A DNA stretch of 64,000 nucleotides from Pseudomonas farris (GCF_019145235.1 NZ_JAHSTV010000007.1:62001-126000); one strand, 5' to 3'; numbered from the stretch's first letter, positions 24,796-32,957 are shown. The notes: a model not told the origin generated them from the letters alone. A program made the numbers and translations.

Positions 24796-26523
24796 TCAGT
24801 AACCGAGTGACAACCCGGTATTACGCCGTGGATCGTTCGCTCCGTAGAAGCGGTTCTTGCCCACTGGCTTGCCTTCCAGCGAAGGCGCACCTACCAGAAT
24901 AGCTGCGATATGGTTCGGGTCCTGCGGCCCGGCAAATTTGTGCCCCCAGCTTTCGAGCATCTTCTTGGTGTCCGGGCTGGTGGCGAAGTTCTCCAGGTTG
25001 GTTTCTTCCGGCAGCCATTGCTGGTGGAAACGCGGCGCATCCACCGCTTCCTGGATGTTCATGCCGTAGTCGATCACGTTGAGGATGGTCAGCAAGGTTG
25101 CGGTGATGATGCGGCTGCCACCGGGCGTGCCGACGACCATGACGACCTTGCCGTCCTTGGTGACGATGGTCGGGCTCATGGACGACAGCGGCGCTTTGCC
25201 GGGGGCGATGGCGTTGGCTTCGCCCTGCACCAGGCCGTACATGTTCGGCACGCCGATTTTCGAGGTGAAATCGTCCATTTCATCGTTGAGGATGACCCCG
25301 GTTTTGCTCGCCATGACGCCGGCGCCGAACCAATCGTTGAGGGTGTAAGTCACCGACACCGCATTGCCCCATTTGTCGACGATCGAGTAATGGGTGGTGT
25401 TGCTGCCTTCGTGAGGCGCTACGCCAGGTTTGATCTCGCGGGATACGCCGGCCTTCTGCGGATCGATGACTTCGCGGATTTTGGTCGCGTAGTTTTTATC
25501 CAGCAGATGAGCGATCGGATTTTTCACGAAGTCCGGGTCGCCGAGGTAGCTGTTGCGGTCCACATACGCGTGGCGCATCGCTTCGATCTGGTAGTGCATC
25601 GCCTGAGCCGAGCGGAAGCCCAGGTCTTTCATCGGGTAGCCGTCGAGGATGTTCATGATCTCGCAGATCACCACGCCACCGGAGCTTGGCGGTGGCGCCG
25701 AGACCACGTGATAGCCGCGGTAATCGCACTCGATCGGCGCCAGTTCGCGGGTCTGGTATTTGTCGAGGTCAGCCTGAGTTATGATGCCCTTGTTGGCCTG
25801 ACTGGAGGTGACGATGGCGTCGGCCACCCAGCCTTTATAGAAACCGTCGGCGCCCTTCTCGGAAATTTCCCGCAGGGTTTTGCTCAAGTCTTTTTGTACG
25901 AGTTTCTGGCCGACCTGCATCGGCTCGCCATTGCTCAGGAAGATCGAGCCCGAGTCGCGCATGTCTTTCTTGAAGACGTCGGTGGCGTACTCCAGCAAGT
26001 CGACATCGCCCTGCTCCAGCACAAAACCGTCTTCGGCAAGCTTGATCGCCGGGGCGATCACTTCCTTGCGGGGTTTGGTACCGTATTTCTTCAGAGCCAG
26101 TTCCATGCCCGAAACGGTGCCCGGCACGCCAACGGCAAGGTGGCCGCGGGTGCTCAGCTCCGGGATGACGTTGCCCTCTTTGTCGAGGTACATGTCGGGT
26201 GTCGCGGCCAGCGGGGCTTTTTCACGGAAGTCGAGGAAGGTCTTGCGCCCGTCCGCCAATTGAATCGTCATGAAACCACCGCCGCCCAAGTTACCCGCCG
26301 CGGGGTACACCACCGCCAGCGCATAACCCACCGCAACGGCGGCATCGACGGCGTTGCCGCCATTCTTGAGCACATCGACGCCGACGTGGCTGGCCAGATG
26401 CTGGGCGGTGACGACCATGCCGTTTTCGGCCGCGACCGGGGCGACGGAGGCCGCATGGGCGGTCAGGCAACTCAGCGCCAATGTGGTTGCCACGAGCGAT
26501 TTGGTAAAAGGTTCGAACTTCAT
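24796..26523 (-). CDS. ggt: Gamma-glutamyltransferase precursor
   Basis: 575 residues: signal peptide (MKFEPFTKSLVATTLALSCLTAHA) and the large and small subunit regions of a periplasmic gamma-glutamyltranspeptidase. AVDAAVAVGYALAVVYPAAGNLGGGGFM is the N-terminal signature, and the autoprocessing nucleophile Thr is in EGSNTTHYSIVD near residue 376. GEANAIAPGKAPLSSMSPTIV (Ser-Ser oxyanion region) and VGTPGGSRIITATLLTIL follow. It cleaves glutathione and other gamma-glutamyl compounds. The leader has AAAAACAAAAA 12 bases upstream of the start, a Crc/Hfq-like motif. Confidence 0.94.
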   Translation of the reverse strand: MKFEPFTKSLVATTLALSCLTAHAASVAPVAAENGMVVTAQHLASHVGVDVLKNGGNAVDAAVAVGYALAVVYPAAGNLGGGGFMTIQLADGRKTFLDFREKAPLAATPDMYLDKEGNVIPELSTRGHLAVGVPGTVSGMELALKKYGTKPRKEVIAPAIKLAEDGFVLEQGDVDLLEYATDVFKKDMRDSGSIFLSNGEPMQVGQKLVQKDLSKTLREISEKGADGFYKGWVADAIVTSSQANKGIITQADLDKYQTRELAPIECDYRGYHVVSAPPPSSGGVVICEIMNILDGYPMKDLGFRSAQAMHYQIEAMRHAYVDRNSYLGDPDFVKNPIAHLLDKNYATKIREVIDPQKAGVSREIKPGVAPHEGSNTTHYSIVDKWGNAVSVTYTLNDWFGAGVMASKTGVILNDEMDDFTSKIGVPNMYGLVQGEANAIAPGKAPLSSMSPTIVTKDGKVVMVVGTPGGSRIITATLLTILNVIDYGMNIQEAVDAPRFHQQWLPEETNLENFATSPDTKKMLESWGHKFAGPQDPNHIAAILVGAPSLEGKPVGKNRFYGANDPRRNTGLSLGY

Positions 26524-26675
26524 GAGTCGGTCTCTTTTTGTTTTTAGGTTCTGTTCAAAAACAGAGGGAACGGTTCAAGAGCAGTAGGCAAGTATGGCTG
26601 CGATTGCGTATTGCGCCTCCCCGACGAGGCAGTATGCTGGGCCCCCTGTTCAGTACTTTTACGGAGTCCGCCGGC

Positions 26676-27194
26676 ATGTCCTATACCTTCACCACCCTGG
26701 CGTCTCCGGTCGGCGAATTGAAACTGGTGGCGAAAGGCGCGCGACTGGCGGCCATCCTCTGGGAAAACGACAAACCGGGTCGGGTAAGGCTGGGGCCGAT
26801 GACTGAAGCAGCGGACAACCCGATCCTGGTGCGCACCGCACAGCAGTTGCAGGAATACTTCGCCGGCACACGTAACCGTTTCGAGCTGGAGCTGGATTTT
26901 GCCGGGACGGAATTTCAGCAGAAGGTGTGGCAGGCGTTGCTGACCATTCCGTTTGGCGAGACTCGCAGCTACAGCGAGATTGCCCGGCAGATCGGCAATC
27001 CCAGCGCGGTTCGTGCGGTAGGGGCGGCTAATGGCAAGAATCCGATTTCGATTGTCGCGCCGTGTCATCGAGTGATCGGTGCTTCGGGGAAACTGACGGG
27101 GTTTGCCGGTGGGCTTGAGGCGAAAGAGCAGTTGCTGACGCTGGAGGGATACGAGTGTCGCGGAGCCGGCAGAATGGATGATTTGTTTATCTGA
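26676..27194 (+). CDS. ogt: Methylated-DNA--protein-cysteine methyltransferase
   Basis: 172 residues: N-terminal ribonuclease-like part (SYTFTTLASPVGELKLVAKGARLAAILWE) and C-terminal DNA-binding part with FQQKVWQALLTIPFGETRSYSEIARQIGNPSAVRAVGAANGKNP and the acceptor Cys in IVAPCHRVIG. It removes alkyl groups from O6-alkylguanine in a suicide reaction. ATG 26676 follows GGAG at a usable distance; 46 further codons are open upstream but look non-coding. Single gene divergent from ggt. Confidence 0.92.
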   Translation: MSYTFTTLASPVGELKLVAKGARLAAILWENDKPGRVRLGPMTEAADNPILVRTAQQLQEYFAGTRNRFELELDFAGTEFQQKVWQALLTIPFGETRSYSEIARQIGNPSAVRAVGAANGKNPISIVAPCHRVIGASGKLTGFAGGLEAKEQLLTLEGYECRGAGRMDDLFI

Positions 27195-27238
27195 CGGCCC
27201 CTACAAAAAGACAGGGAACCTAAATCGCCGCCCGCAGC

Positions 27239-27832
27239 TCAAACCGCTCCGAAGACATCCTTCATCGCCGCATACTGCAGCAGCATGATGGTCTTGGCAT
27301 CGCAGATCTCCCCGCGATAGAACGCCGCCAGCGCATCGTCGAACTTCCACTCCAGCACTTCCAGTTCTTCGGTTTCTTCCTCCAGCCCGCCGCCATCACT
27401 GACCTTCGAAGAGGCGTCGTACTCGGCGATGAAGAAATGCAGCTTTTCAGTCACTGAACCGGGGCTCATGTAAGCCTCGAAAACCTTCTGCACATGGTGG
27501 ACGCGATAGCCGGTTTCCTCTTCGGCCTCAGCACGAATGCGCTCTTCAGGCGCAGCGCCTTCCAGCAGCCCGGCGGCCACTTCAATCAGCAAACCATCGT
27601 GGCCGTTGACGAACACCGGCAGCCTGAACTGGCGGGTCAGTACGACGGTTTTCTTCTCGCGATTGAACAGCAGAATCGCCGCGCCATTGCCGCGGTCATA
27701 GACCTCGCGAGTCTGACGCTGCCAGTCGCCGTTGTTGCGCAAGTAATCGAAGGTGATTTTTTTCAGCAGATACCAGTCGTGGGACAGCACCCGGGACTCG
27801 ATGATGTTGACCCGCTCGGCTGTGTTCGACAT
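27239..27832 (-). CDS. nudK: GDP-mannose pyrophosphatase NudK (Nudix)
   Basis: 197 residues. The N-terminus (RVNIIESRVLSHDWYLLKKITFDYLR) and RQTREVYDRGNGAAILLFNREKKTVVLTRQFRLPVFVNGHDGLLIEVAAG match the NudK branch. The Nudix box continues GLLEGAAPEERIRAEAEEETGY; the first Glu of the canonical box is Ala here, while the EAxEExG core is intact. It is predicted to hydrolyse GDP-mannose to GMP and mannose 1-phosphate. Convergent with ogt. Confidence 0.88.
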   Translation of the reverse strand: MSNTAERVNIIESRVLSHDWYLLKKITFDYLRNNGDWQRQTREVYDRGNGAAILLFNREKKTVVLTRQFRLPVFVNGHDGLLIEVAAGLLEGAAPEERIRAEAEEETGYRVHHVQKVFEAYMSPGSVTEKLHFFIAEYDASSKVSDGGGLEEETEELEVLEWKFDDALAAFYRGEICDAKTIMLLQYAAMKDVFGAV

Positions 27833-27942
27833 GACAATCCATCCTTATGTTCGTCAGAAAGCGTCCATATTAGGCGAAAACAGAAAAGCCCGGCGACTGT
27901 CGTAATGCTGTGCACTCAAGAGAACCTTGAGCCAGAGAAACC

Positions 27943-28046
27943 TGTGGCGAGGGAGCTTGCTCCCGCTGGGCTGCGTAGCGGCCCCAAAAATCTGACAACC
28001 ATTGCGATTTTTGTGAGCGCTACGCACTCAAGCGGGAGCAAGGTAT
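27943..28046. repeat. Composite inverted repeat, CTGTGGCGAGGGAGC type
   Basis: CCTGTGGCGAGGGAGCTTGCTCCCGC at the left and AAGCGGGAGCAAGG at the right enclose an inner stem (GCTGCGTAGCG with CGCTACGCA). It shares its class with the palindrome at 1919. It sits between the NudK gene promoter and a small-protein operon end. Confidence 0.7.
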
Positions 28047-28074
28047 CCGCCCGGTCAACACACCTTCCTGACCT

Positions 28075-28317
28075 TCAGCCAATCTGCTCGAACCGCCGCC
28101 TGGTCACGAACAGCCCCGCGCCCACCGGCACGGCAAGAACCGACATCAATCCCAAGTCAAAGCCCAGCAACTGGGTCTGGCTCACTGCAACGCAGCCGAT
28201 TGCGCCTGCCACCACCAGCGTCACCCCTAGCCACTTGCGCAGCGGGTACGGCTTAAGAAACCGATCAAGTAGAAAGGCCAGCGCCACAACGATGACCGTC
28301 TGGGTAATTTCGGACAT
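28075..28317 (-). CDS. Small two-helix membrane protein, unknown
   Basis: 80 residues with two hydrophobic segments (TQTVIVVALAFLLDRFL, then LGVTLVVAGAIGCVAV and DLGLMSVLAVPVGAGLFV) and a basic tail (TRRRFEQIG). ATG 28317 is taken in preference to an in-frame GTG at 28329 because GGGG is placed as a ribosome site before it. It is the last gene of a three-gene operon of small proteins. Holin-like size and topology are noted, but there is no lysis gene nearby, so I give no function. Confidence 0.65.
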   Translation of the reverse strand: MSEITQTVIVVALAFLLDRFLKPYPLRKWLGVTLVVAGAIGCVAVSQTQLLGFDLGLMSVLAVPVGAGLFVTRRRFEQIG

Positions 28318-28329
28318 GTGCAGCCCCAC

Positions 28330-28659
28330 TCAGGTCTTGATGATCAGGGATTCGGAAGAGCGCTGTGGGCCAATCCCACCATTGACCTGCGCCTGGATGT
28401 TGACGATTACGTCGCCAGCATGGTAGGTGGGCAGAGCGTCATTGACGTACGAGCGCACACCCGCCGTTACAACAGTACCTGCGGCGACACTGCCTGCAGG
28501 TCCGGCTAAACCGCCCACAGTACCGGCAGCGCCACCGAAGGCGGAGGCGGCAAGGTTGGCGACCTTGGTGCGTTGGGCATTGAGGGCATCGCCCTGTTGC
28601 CGGGTCAGCGGCTTGGAGATGCCTATCATCATCACGCACGCCAGGCTCTTGGCCTGCAT
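28330..28659 (-). CDS. Small glycine-rich protein, unknown
   Basis: 109 residues. After a short N-terminus (MQAKSLACVMMIGISKPLTRQQGDALNAQR) comes an Ala/Gly-rich stretch (NLAASAFGGAAGTVGGLAGPAGSVAAGTVVTAGV) of the glycine-zipper kind that can insert in or span membranes, then a soluble tail (YHAGDVIVNIQAQVNGGIGPQRSSESLIIKT). Its ATG directly follows the TAG of the 56-residue gene, so translation is coupled, and 12 bases separate it from the next gene. No family recognised. Confidence 0.7.
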   Translation of the reverse strand: MQAKSLACVMMIGISKPLTRQQGDALNAQRTKVANLAASAFGGAAGTVGGLAGPAGSVAAGTVVTAGVRSYVNDALPTYHAGDVIVNIQAQVNGGIGPQRSSESLIIKT

Positions 28660-28830
28660 CTATTCGTACACCTCGACGACCTTGCTGTTGACCTCATAGT
28701 GGGCGCTTTTCGCCTCGCCAAAATGCAGCTCGCGCAGGCGTCCGCGCTCGCTGTCGGTGAGGGTGATCTGCGAGACGTTGAAGACGATCCTGTGAGTGCC
28801 CATGTATTGGAAAGTCCCTTCGAACTTCAT
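28660..28830 (-). CDS. Hypothetical 56-residue protein, first of operon
   Basis: A 56-codon frame from ATG 28830 to TAG 28662-28660. AAGG stands nine bases before the start. The product begins MKFEGTFQYMGTHRIVFNVS and ends SKVVEVYE, with acidic and basic residues mixed; it is soluble and strand-rich. The stop is immediately followed by the ATG of the glycine-rich gene, which supports that it is real. No homology recognised. Confidence 0.65.
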   Translation of the reverse strand: MKFEGTFQYMGTHRIVFNVSQITLTDSERGRLRELHFGEAKSAHYEVNSKVVEVYE

Positions 28831-28988
28831 CGCGCGCATCCTTTCGAGGCAAAGATGGCGATTCTCTACAAGGAGCGCATTGGATTCAAATCATTTCACC
28901 TTGCCGGCAAGGTGTGTTGGCTCCCTCGCCACAAGTTCTTACTGACTCAAGACTCTCTTGAGTGAACCGCATTGCGGCGCTTTCATCC

Positions 28989-29426
28989 TCAGGAAAGTTG
29001 CGCCTTGTATTCTTTCTGATACTGCCCGGCGAGGGTTTCTTTCTGTTGTTCGTCGAGTAACTTGCCGGCCATCTGAAAGAACTTCTGCTCCTCCTCTTTG
29101 AGGTGGTGATGGACCTTCTCCGAGAGCTTTTTCGCCGTTGCCAACCAGGATGGACTGGACATTTCGGTCGCATCCAGCGCTTCCATCATCTCGTCCATTT
29201 CGTGGTGTTCGGAGATAGCGTGGCGGCTAAGATCCACGCCGTTGTCGAACTCCATCAGCGGCATGTAGAAATGGCGTTCTTCAGCGGTTGCGTGGGCCTG
29301 AAGCTCGGATTTGAGCCGTTTGTAAGCCTCGACCCGTTCCGGGGTGTCGCCACTGGTTTGAATCAGTGCATCGGCATAGCGGCGCTGACGGTCGTGGCTT
29401 TCGCGCAAGGCTTCAAAAATGTTCAC
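28989..29426 (-). CDS. Hemerythrin HHE domain protein
   Basis: 145 residues forming a four-helix hemerythrin-like domain. The metal ligands are visible as H11 (ALRESHDRQ), HATAEERHFYMPL with its His and Glu, HAISEHHEMDEMM, and KVHHHLKEEEQKFF. It starts with GTG at 29426 preceded by GAGGGC at a good distance. Such bacterial HHE proteins bind a di-iron centre and are linked to oxygen, nitric oxide or iron handling. Single gene. Confidence 0.9.
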   Translation of the reverse strand: MNIFEALRESHDRQRRYADALIQTSGDTPERVEAYKRLKSELQAHATAEERHFYMPLMEFDNGVDLSRHAISEHHEMDEMMEALDATEMSSPSWLATAKKLSEKVHHHLKEEEQKFFQMAGKLLDEQQKETLAGQYQKEYKAQLS

Positions 29427-29574
29427 GGGCTGCCCTCAATGACTGCTTTCAACAACGATGCTGTTCACGCTAGACATTCCCGGAGCCCCGGGGGTTCCTT
29501 GGGCTTCGGGGGGATAGAACAATCGCCGCAACCGGGATAGGCTCCGTGTTCACTGCCATAAGGATGTGTTGCCT

Positions 29575-30006
29575 ATGACTCTGCGAATCGAATTGTCGAA
29601 AAATGCCACTCCGGAGGAGCGCGAGGCGATCCTCACACCACTGCGCGCCTACAACGCCGCAAAGGCCGGGGCCACGGTGTCGGAACAGATTGCTTTGCTG
29701 GTACGCAATGACAGCGACGAGATTCTCGGCGGGCTTTATGGCCGAGTGTTTTACCAGTGGTTTTTCATTGAGTTGTTGTCGGTGCCGGAGCTGGCCCGAG
29801 GACAAGGGATGGGCTCGAAGCTGATGCAGATGGCCGAAGACCTGGCGCGGGAAAAGGAATGCGTGGGGATCTGGCTGGACACCTTCGACTTCCAGGCGCC
29901 GGAGTTTTACAAGAAGCACGGCTACAGCGAGTTGGGGCACATTGCCGATTATCCGCCGGGCCACAAGCGCTTCTTTTTCCAGAAGCGCCTCATTAACACT
30001 GATTAA
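29575..30006 (+). CDS. GNAT-family N-acetyltransferase
   Basis: 143 residues of the Gcn5-related fold. The acetyl-CoA loop is PELARGQGMGSKLMQMAEDLAREK, preceded by the strand FFIELLSVPE and followed by IWLDTFDFQAPEFYKKHGYSELG. This subtype is usually annotated only as an N-acetyltransferase; the substrate is unknown. ATG 29575 follows AAGGATG; a TTG three codons earlier is possible. A short REPIN follows. Confidence 0.85.
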   Translation: MTLRIELSKNATPEEREAILTPLRAYNAAKAGATVSEQIALLVRNDSDEILGGLYGRVFYQWFFIELLSVPELARGQGMGSKLMQMAEDLAREKECVGIWLDTFDFQAPEFYKKHGYSELGHIADYPPGHKRFFFQKRLINTD

Positions 30007-30017
30007 GACGCGCAACC

Positions 30018-30089
30018 TGTGGGAGCGGGCTTGCTCGCGAAGCTTTTGGCGCCCCTGAAGGCCCCTTCGCGAGCAAGCCCGCTCCCACA
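30018..30089. repeat. REPIN doublet, short spacer
   Basis: TGTGGGAGCGGGCTTGCTCG and its inverted copy with only about 25 bases of spacer (72 bases in all, compared with about 92 in the others). Confidence 0.9.
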
Positions 30090-30143
30090 TTGGAATGGCC
30101 CTCGGCCGATCGTCTGGGGATTGAGCCTCAAACTGCAGACTGC

Positions 30144-30494
30144 TCAGAGACAGGTCGCCAACGCCGCCAAACGGCGCTTGGCGACAAAATCGTCATGCTG
30201 CGCGTAGTAGCTCAATGCTGTACCCGAGGCGTCGGTGGTCACGTCCACGAAGGACTCGGCCGAACGGGTGTAGACCGTCGAGCCACCCTTCTTGCCCGGC
30301 TGCAAATACGCGCCCGCATCAACACCGAATACCGCTTCGTCCTGCCAGGCAAATTGCACGCACTGGGCGACGACTTTTTCCGGTTTGTCCGAGGTCAGGG
30401 TTTTGTACGGAGTTTTGGTGCGGGCGTCATTCATCGCCGATCCGGCGCAGCCCGCCAGCAAGGTTGCGGCCAGCGCCACCATCAGAATTCGCAT
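30144..30494 (-). CDS. Small lipoprotein, unknown
   Basis: 116 residues with signal peptide MRILMVALAATLLAGC (lipobox LAGC, lipidated Cys16). The mature part has two Cys (VVAQCVQFAW and the C-terminal AALATCL) that could form a disulfide. Acidic and hydroxyl residues dominate (TVYTRSAESFVDVTTDASGTAL). It is divergent from the HTH gene. No family recognised, though Pseudomonas lipoproteins of this size are common. Confidence 0.75.
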   Translation of the reverse strand: MRILMVALAATLLAGCAGSAMNDARTKTPYKTLTSDKPEKVVAQCVQFAWQDEAVFGVDAGAYLQPGKKGGSTVYTRSAESFVDVTTDASGTALSYYAQHDDFVAKRRLAALATCL

Positions 30495-30656
30495 TGCGTT
30501 CGCTCATCAAGAAAAAGCGGACTGTATCACCGCGGCGCGGCGTATCGTTCTGCTTTACTTCATTTATACCGCGACACCGCGCAACGATTCGCGCACCCTG
30601 TCGCGCCATTAACGCCGCATCGCCCATTTTTCCGGGCGCATTTTTCTGGAAAGGTC

Positions 30657-30911
30657 ATGACACCCAACGCCGAATACTACAAACCGACCGCTGAATACGC
30701 CGACAAGCTGATCAGCCAGATCGGTCAGACGCCTTCCTGGATCGCCAAACGTATTGGCGTCACCGACAAGCGGATTCGTTACATTCTCGATGGCGAAAGA
30801 ACCGTCAAAGGCGAAACCACGCCGATCCAGATGACCTACCCCGAGCAATTTGCTCTGGAGTGTCTGGCCGCGGCCGCCAAGGCGAGCAAAAAGCAGTCTT
30901 CTAAGGAGTGA
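30657..30911 (+). CDS. Small helix-turn-helix protein
   Basis: 84 residues. The central part ADKLISQIGQTPSWIAKRIGVTDKRIRYILDGERT reads as an Xre-like helix-turn-helix, with the recognition helix at DKRIRYIL. The C-terminal helix is Ala/Lys-rich (AAAAKASKKQSSKE). GGAAAGG precedes the ATG; the open frame extends about 190 codons upstream but crosses the promoter region and looks non-coding. It is followed two bases later by a second small gene, so the two are co-transcribed. It probably binds DNA. Confidence 0.75.
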   Translation: MTPNAEYYKPTAEYADKLISQIGQTPSWIAKRIGVTDKRIRYILDGERTVKGETTPIQMTYPEQFALECLAAAAKASKKQSSKE

Positions 30912-30913
30912 CC

Positions 30914-31243
30914 ATGGCGGCAACCGAACAGCAACACGAGCAGGCGCTGAAAAAGTTTCTCGATGAGCGTCCTGAACTGCGCATCGAACTGGACAATCTG
31001 AATCCACTGCTGGCCCAGGCCAAGGGTGTGACAGTGGTGCAGTACCGCGACGAGCGCTTGCATGAAGCGTTCGAAGCCGAAGCTGAGCGCCTGGGTTTGT
31101 TTGCCTGGGAGCTGACGCTGCAACTGACTGCCGCCACGCCTGAGGACTACCAGGCCCAACGCCTGGAGGTGCATAAGGAAGTCGCGGAGATGGCCGGCAT
31201 GGACTGGCTGGAGTATTGCGAGTTATATGGGTTAACCAAGTAA
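30914..31243 (+). CDS. DUF6388-type small protein
   Basis: 109 residues, nearly all helical and acidic: HEQALKKFLDERPELRIELDNLNPLLAQAKGV, ERLHEAFEAEAERLGLFAWELTLQLTAATPEDYQAQRLEVHKEVAEMAGMDWLEYCELYG. It matches the family I remember as DUF6388 in Pseudomonas; no function is known. TAAGGAG is the ribosome site. It directly follows the HTH gene, so the two may be a regulator with a partner. Confidence 0.72.
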   Translation: MAATEQQHEQALKKFLDERPELRIELDNLNPLLAQAKGVTVVQYRDERLHEAFEAEAERLGLFAWELTLQLTAATPEDYQAQRLEVHKEVAEMAGMDWLEYCELYGLTK

Positions 31244-31271
31244 TCATCGCTGCTCAAGGAAGCTTTCGTCG

Positions 31272-31976
31272 ATGCTGCCTTCGCCCTTAAGTACCCGGGC
31301 CACACCGGGCCATTTGCATACCCATAAATGGCGCGGCCGCATCGGCCTGTCGATGGTCGCCAGTTTGTCGGTGCTCGCCGGCATGACCGATGCCATCGGC
31401 TTCATGGCCAGCGGCGACTTCGTGTCCTTCATGAGCGGCAACACCACTCGTCTGGCCGTGGCGATCAGCGATGGCGACCTCGGGCTGACCCTGCGCCTGG
31501 TAATCCTCGTGGCCACATTTGTCGCCGGCAACGCCCTGGGCATTATCGTCAGCCGTTTCGGTGGCCGGCGGGCGTTGCCGTTGCTGCTGTGCATCGCCAC
31601 CCTGCTCTGCGGCGCTGCGGCTTGGCCCTACGAAACGCAATTGCCGGCGCTGCTGGCGACGATCATCGCCATGGGCATGCTCAATGCCGCCGTGGAAGAA
31701 GTGAATGGCCTGCCGGTCGGGCTGACTTACGTCACCGGCGCGTTGTCGCGGTTTGGCCGTGGTCTGGGGCGATGGATGCTTGGCGAACGGCGCAACGGCT
31801 GGCGGGTGCAATTAATCCCGTGGGCCGGGATGTTTGCCGGCGCGGTGATTGGGGCTTTGCTGGAACATCACCTTGGGCTCGGGGCGCTGTTTGTCAGCGG
31901 GCTGCTGGCGGGGGTGCTGGGATTGCTGTCGTTGAAGATTCCGCGGCGTTGGCAGTTGGGGTATATGCCACGCTGA
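31272..31976 (+). CDS. YoaK/DUF1275-family membrane protein
   Basis: 234 residues with about six transmembrane segments and the signature VLAGMTDAIGFMASGDFVSFMSGNTTRLAVAI near residues 35-66, typical of the YoaK (DUF1275) family. Later blocks are GMLNAAVEEVNGLPVGLTYVTGALSRFGRGLGRWMLG and the final hydrophobic segment GLLAGVLGLLSL. Function is unknown. AAGGAAG is upstream of ATG 31272. Single gene. Confidence 0.9.
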   Translation: MLPSPLSTRATPGHLHTHKWRGRIGLSMVASLSVLAGMTDAIGFMASGDFVSFMSGNTTRLAVAISDGDLGLTLRLVILVATFVAGNALGIIVSRFGGRRALPLLLCIATLLCGAAAWPYETQLPALLATIIAMGMLNAAVEEVNGLPVGLTYVTGALSRFGRGLGRWMLGERRNGWRVQLIPWAGMFAGAVIGALLEHHLGLGALFVSGLLAGVLGLLSLKIPRRWQLGYMPR

Positions 31977-32018
31977 TCAGGTGATCAGATCCTGAATTTA
32001 TGTTGCCGGGAAGTCCGT

Positions 32019-32113
32019 CTTCGCGAGCAAGCCCGCTCCCATACTGGATCTGCGGCGGATCACGATTTTGTGATCGACAGACATCGAGTGTGGGAGCGGG
32101 CTTGCTCGCGAAG
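32019..32113. repeat. REPIN doublet, reverse topology
   Basis: Begins with CTTCGCGAGCAAGCCCGCTCCCA and ends with TGGGAGCGGGCTTGCTCGCGAAG, i.e. the two REPs are oriented opposite to the majority type. An inner palindrome, GATCACGATTTTGTGATC, lies in the spacer. Confidence 0.88.
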
Positions 32114-32200
32114 GCAGCGACTCGGTCTACGAGTAAACGCCCTTCGCCGCCCCGCCGATAAAGCTTTATCATGGCCGCAGTTTTGCTGATCGAGTCCGTC

Positions 32201-32593
32201 ATGAAGTTTGCCATTGCGCTGTTTTCCGCCGCCCATGCGCCCTCCTCGCGCCGTGCCTTGCTGTTCGCCCAGGCCGCGCTGGCTGGCGGGCATGAGATTG
32301 TCCGGCTGTTTTTCTATCAGGATGGCGTCTACAACGCCTCCGGCAGCGTGGTCACGCCTCAGGATGAGCAGGACTTGCCCAAGCAATGGCGCAACTTTGT
32401 CAGCGAGCATCAACTCGATGGCGTGGTCTGCATCGCCGCCGCCCTGCGCCGTGGGGTGTTGAACGAGGAAGAAGCCCAGCGCTATCAGCGTGAAGCGGTA
32501 GCAGTAGGCGCGCCATGGGAATTGTCCGGCCTCGGCCAGTTGCATGATGCGGTGCAGGACGCTGACCGCTTGATCTGTTTCGGAGGCGCGTGA
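32201..32593 (+). CDS. tusD: Sulfurtransferase complex subunit TusD
   Basis: 130 residues of the DsrE-like fold. MKFAIALFSAAHAPSSRRALLFAQAALAGGHEIVRLFFYQDGVYNAS matches TusD, and the sulfur-accepting Cys is in LDGVVCIAAALRRGV. With TusB and TusC it forms the complex that passes sulfur from TusA to TusE and then to MnmA for tRNA 2-thiouridine. ATG 32201 is taken because the extension to 32171 is not conserved-looking. First gene of the tus operon; tusC begins 1 base after its stop. Confidence 0.93.
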   Translation: MKFAIALFSAAHAPSSRRALLFAQAALAGGHEIVRLFFYQDGVYNASGSVVTPQDEQDLPKQWRNFVSEHQLDGVVCIAAALRRGVLNEEEAQRYQREAVAVGAPWELSGLGQLHDAVQDADRLICFGGA

Positions 32594-32594
32594 G

Positions 32595-32957
32595 ATGGCT
32601 AAATCCTTACTGATTATCAGCCGTCAGGCACCGTGGTCCGGGCCGAATGCGCGGGAAGCGTTGGACATCGTACTGGCCGGCGGTGCCTTCGATCTGCCGA
32701 TCGGCCTGCTATTTCTCGATGACGGCGTGTTCCAGCTCGCCGCGAAACAGGACGCCAAGGCGCTGCAACAGAAAGACCTGAGCGCCAACCTGCAAGCCTT
32801 GCCGATGTTTGGTGTCGAAGACCTGTTCGTGTGCGGTGAAAGCGCCGCGGCCCGTGGTCTGGCCCCAAAAGGTCTGTCGCTTGAAGAAGCCCAGGTGTTG
32901 GCCGCCCAGGAAATCACCGCCCTTATTGACCGTTACGACCAGGTGATCACCCTCTGA
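32595..32957 (+). CDS. tusC: Sulfurtransferase complex subunit TusC
   Basis: 120 residues starting MAKSLLIISRQAPWSGPNAREALDIVLAGGAFDLPIGLLFLDDGVFQL, the TusC N-terminus. It is the middle, structural subunit of the TusBCD heterohexamer. GGAGGCG precedes the ATG. Its stop overlaps the tusB start by TGATG, so the genes are translationally coupled. Confidence 0.93.
   Translation: MAKSLLIISRQAPWSGPNAREALDIVLAGGAFDLPIGLLFLDDGVFQLAAKQDAKALQQKDLSANLQALPMFGVEDLFVCGESAAARGLAPKGLSLEEAQVLAAQEITALIDRYDQVITL

Noticed and set aside
24910..26547. 545-codon forward frame
   Set aside because: Antisense to gamma-glutamyltransferase; no recognisable motif.
28075..28659. Phage lysis cassette (holin plus partner)
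   Set aside because: Size and membrane segments fit loosely, but no endolysin, tail or integrase gene lies near.
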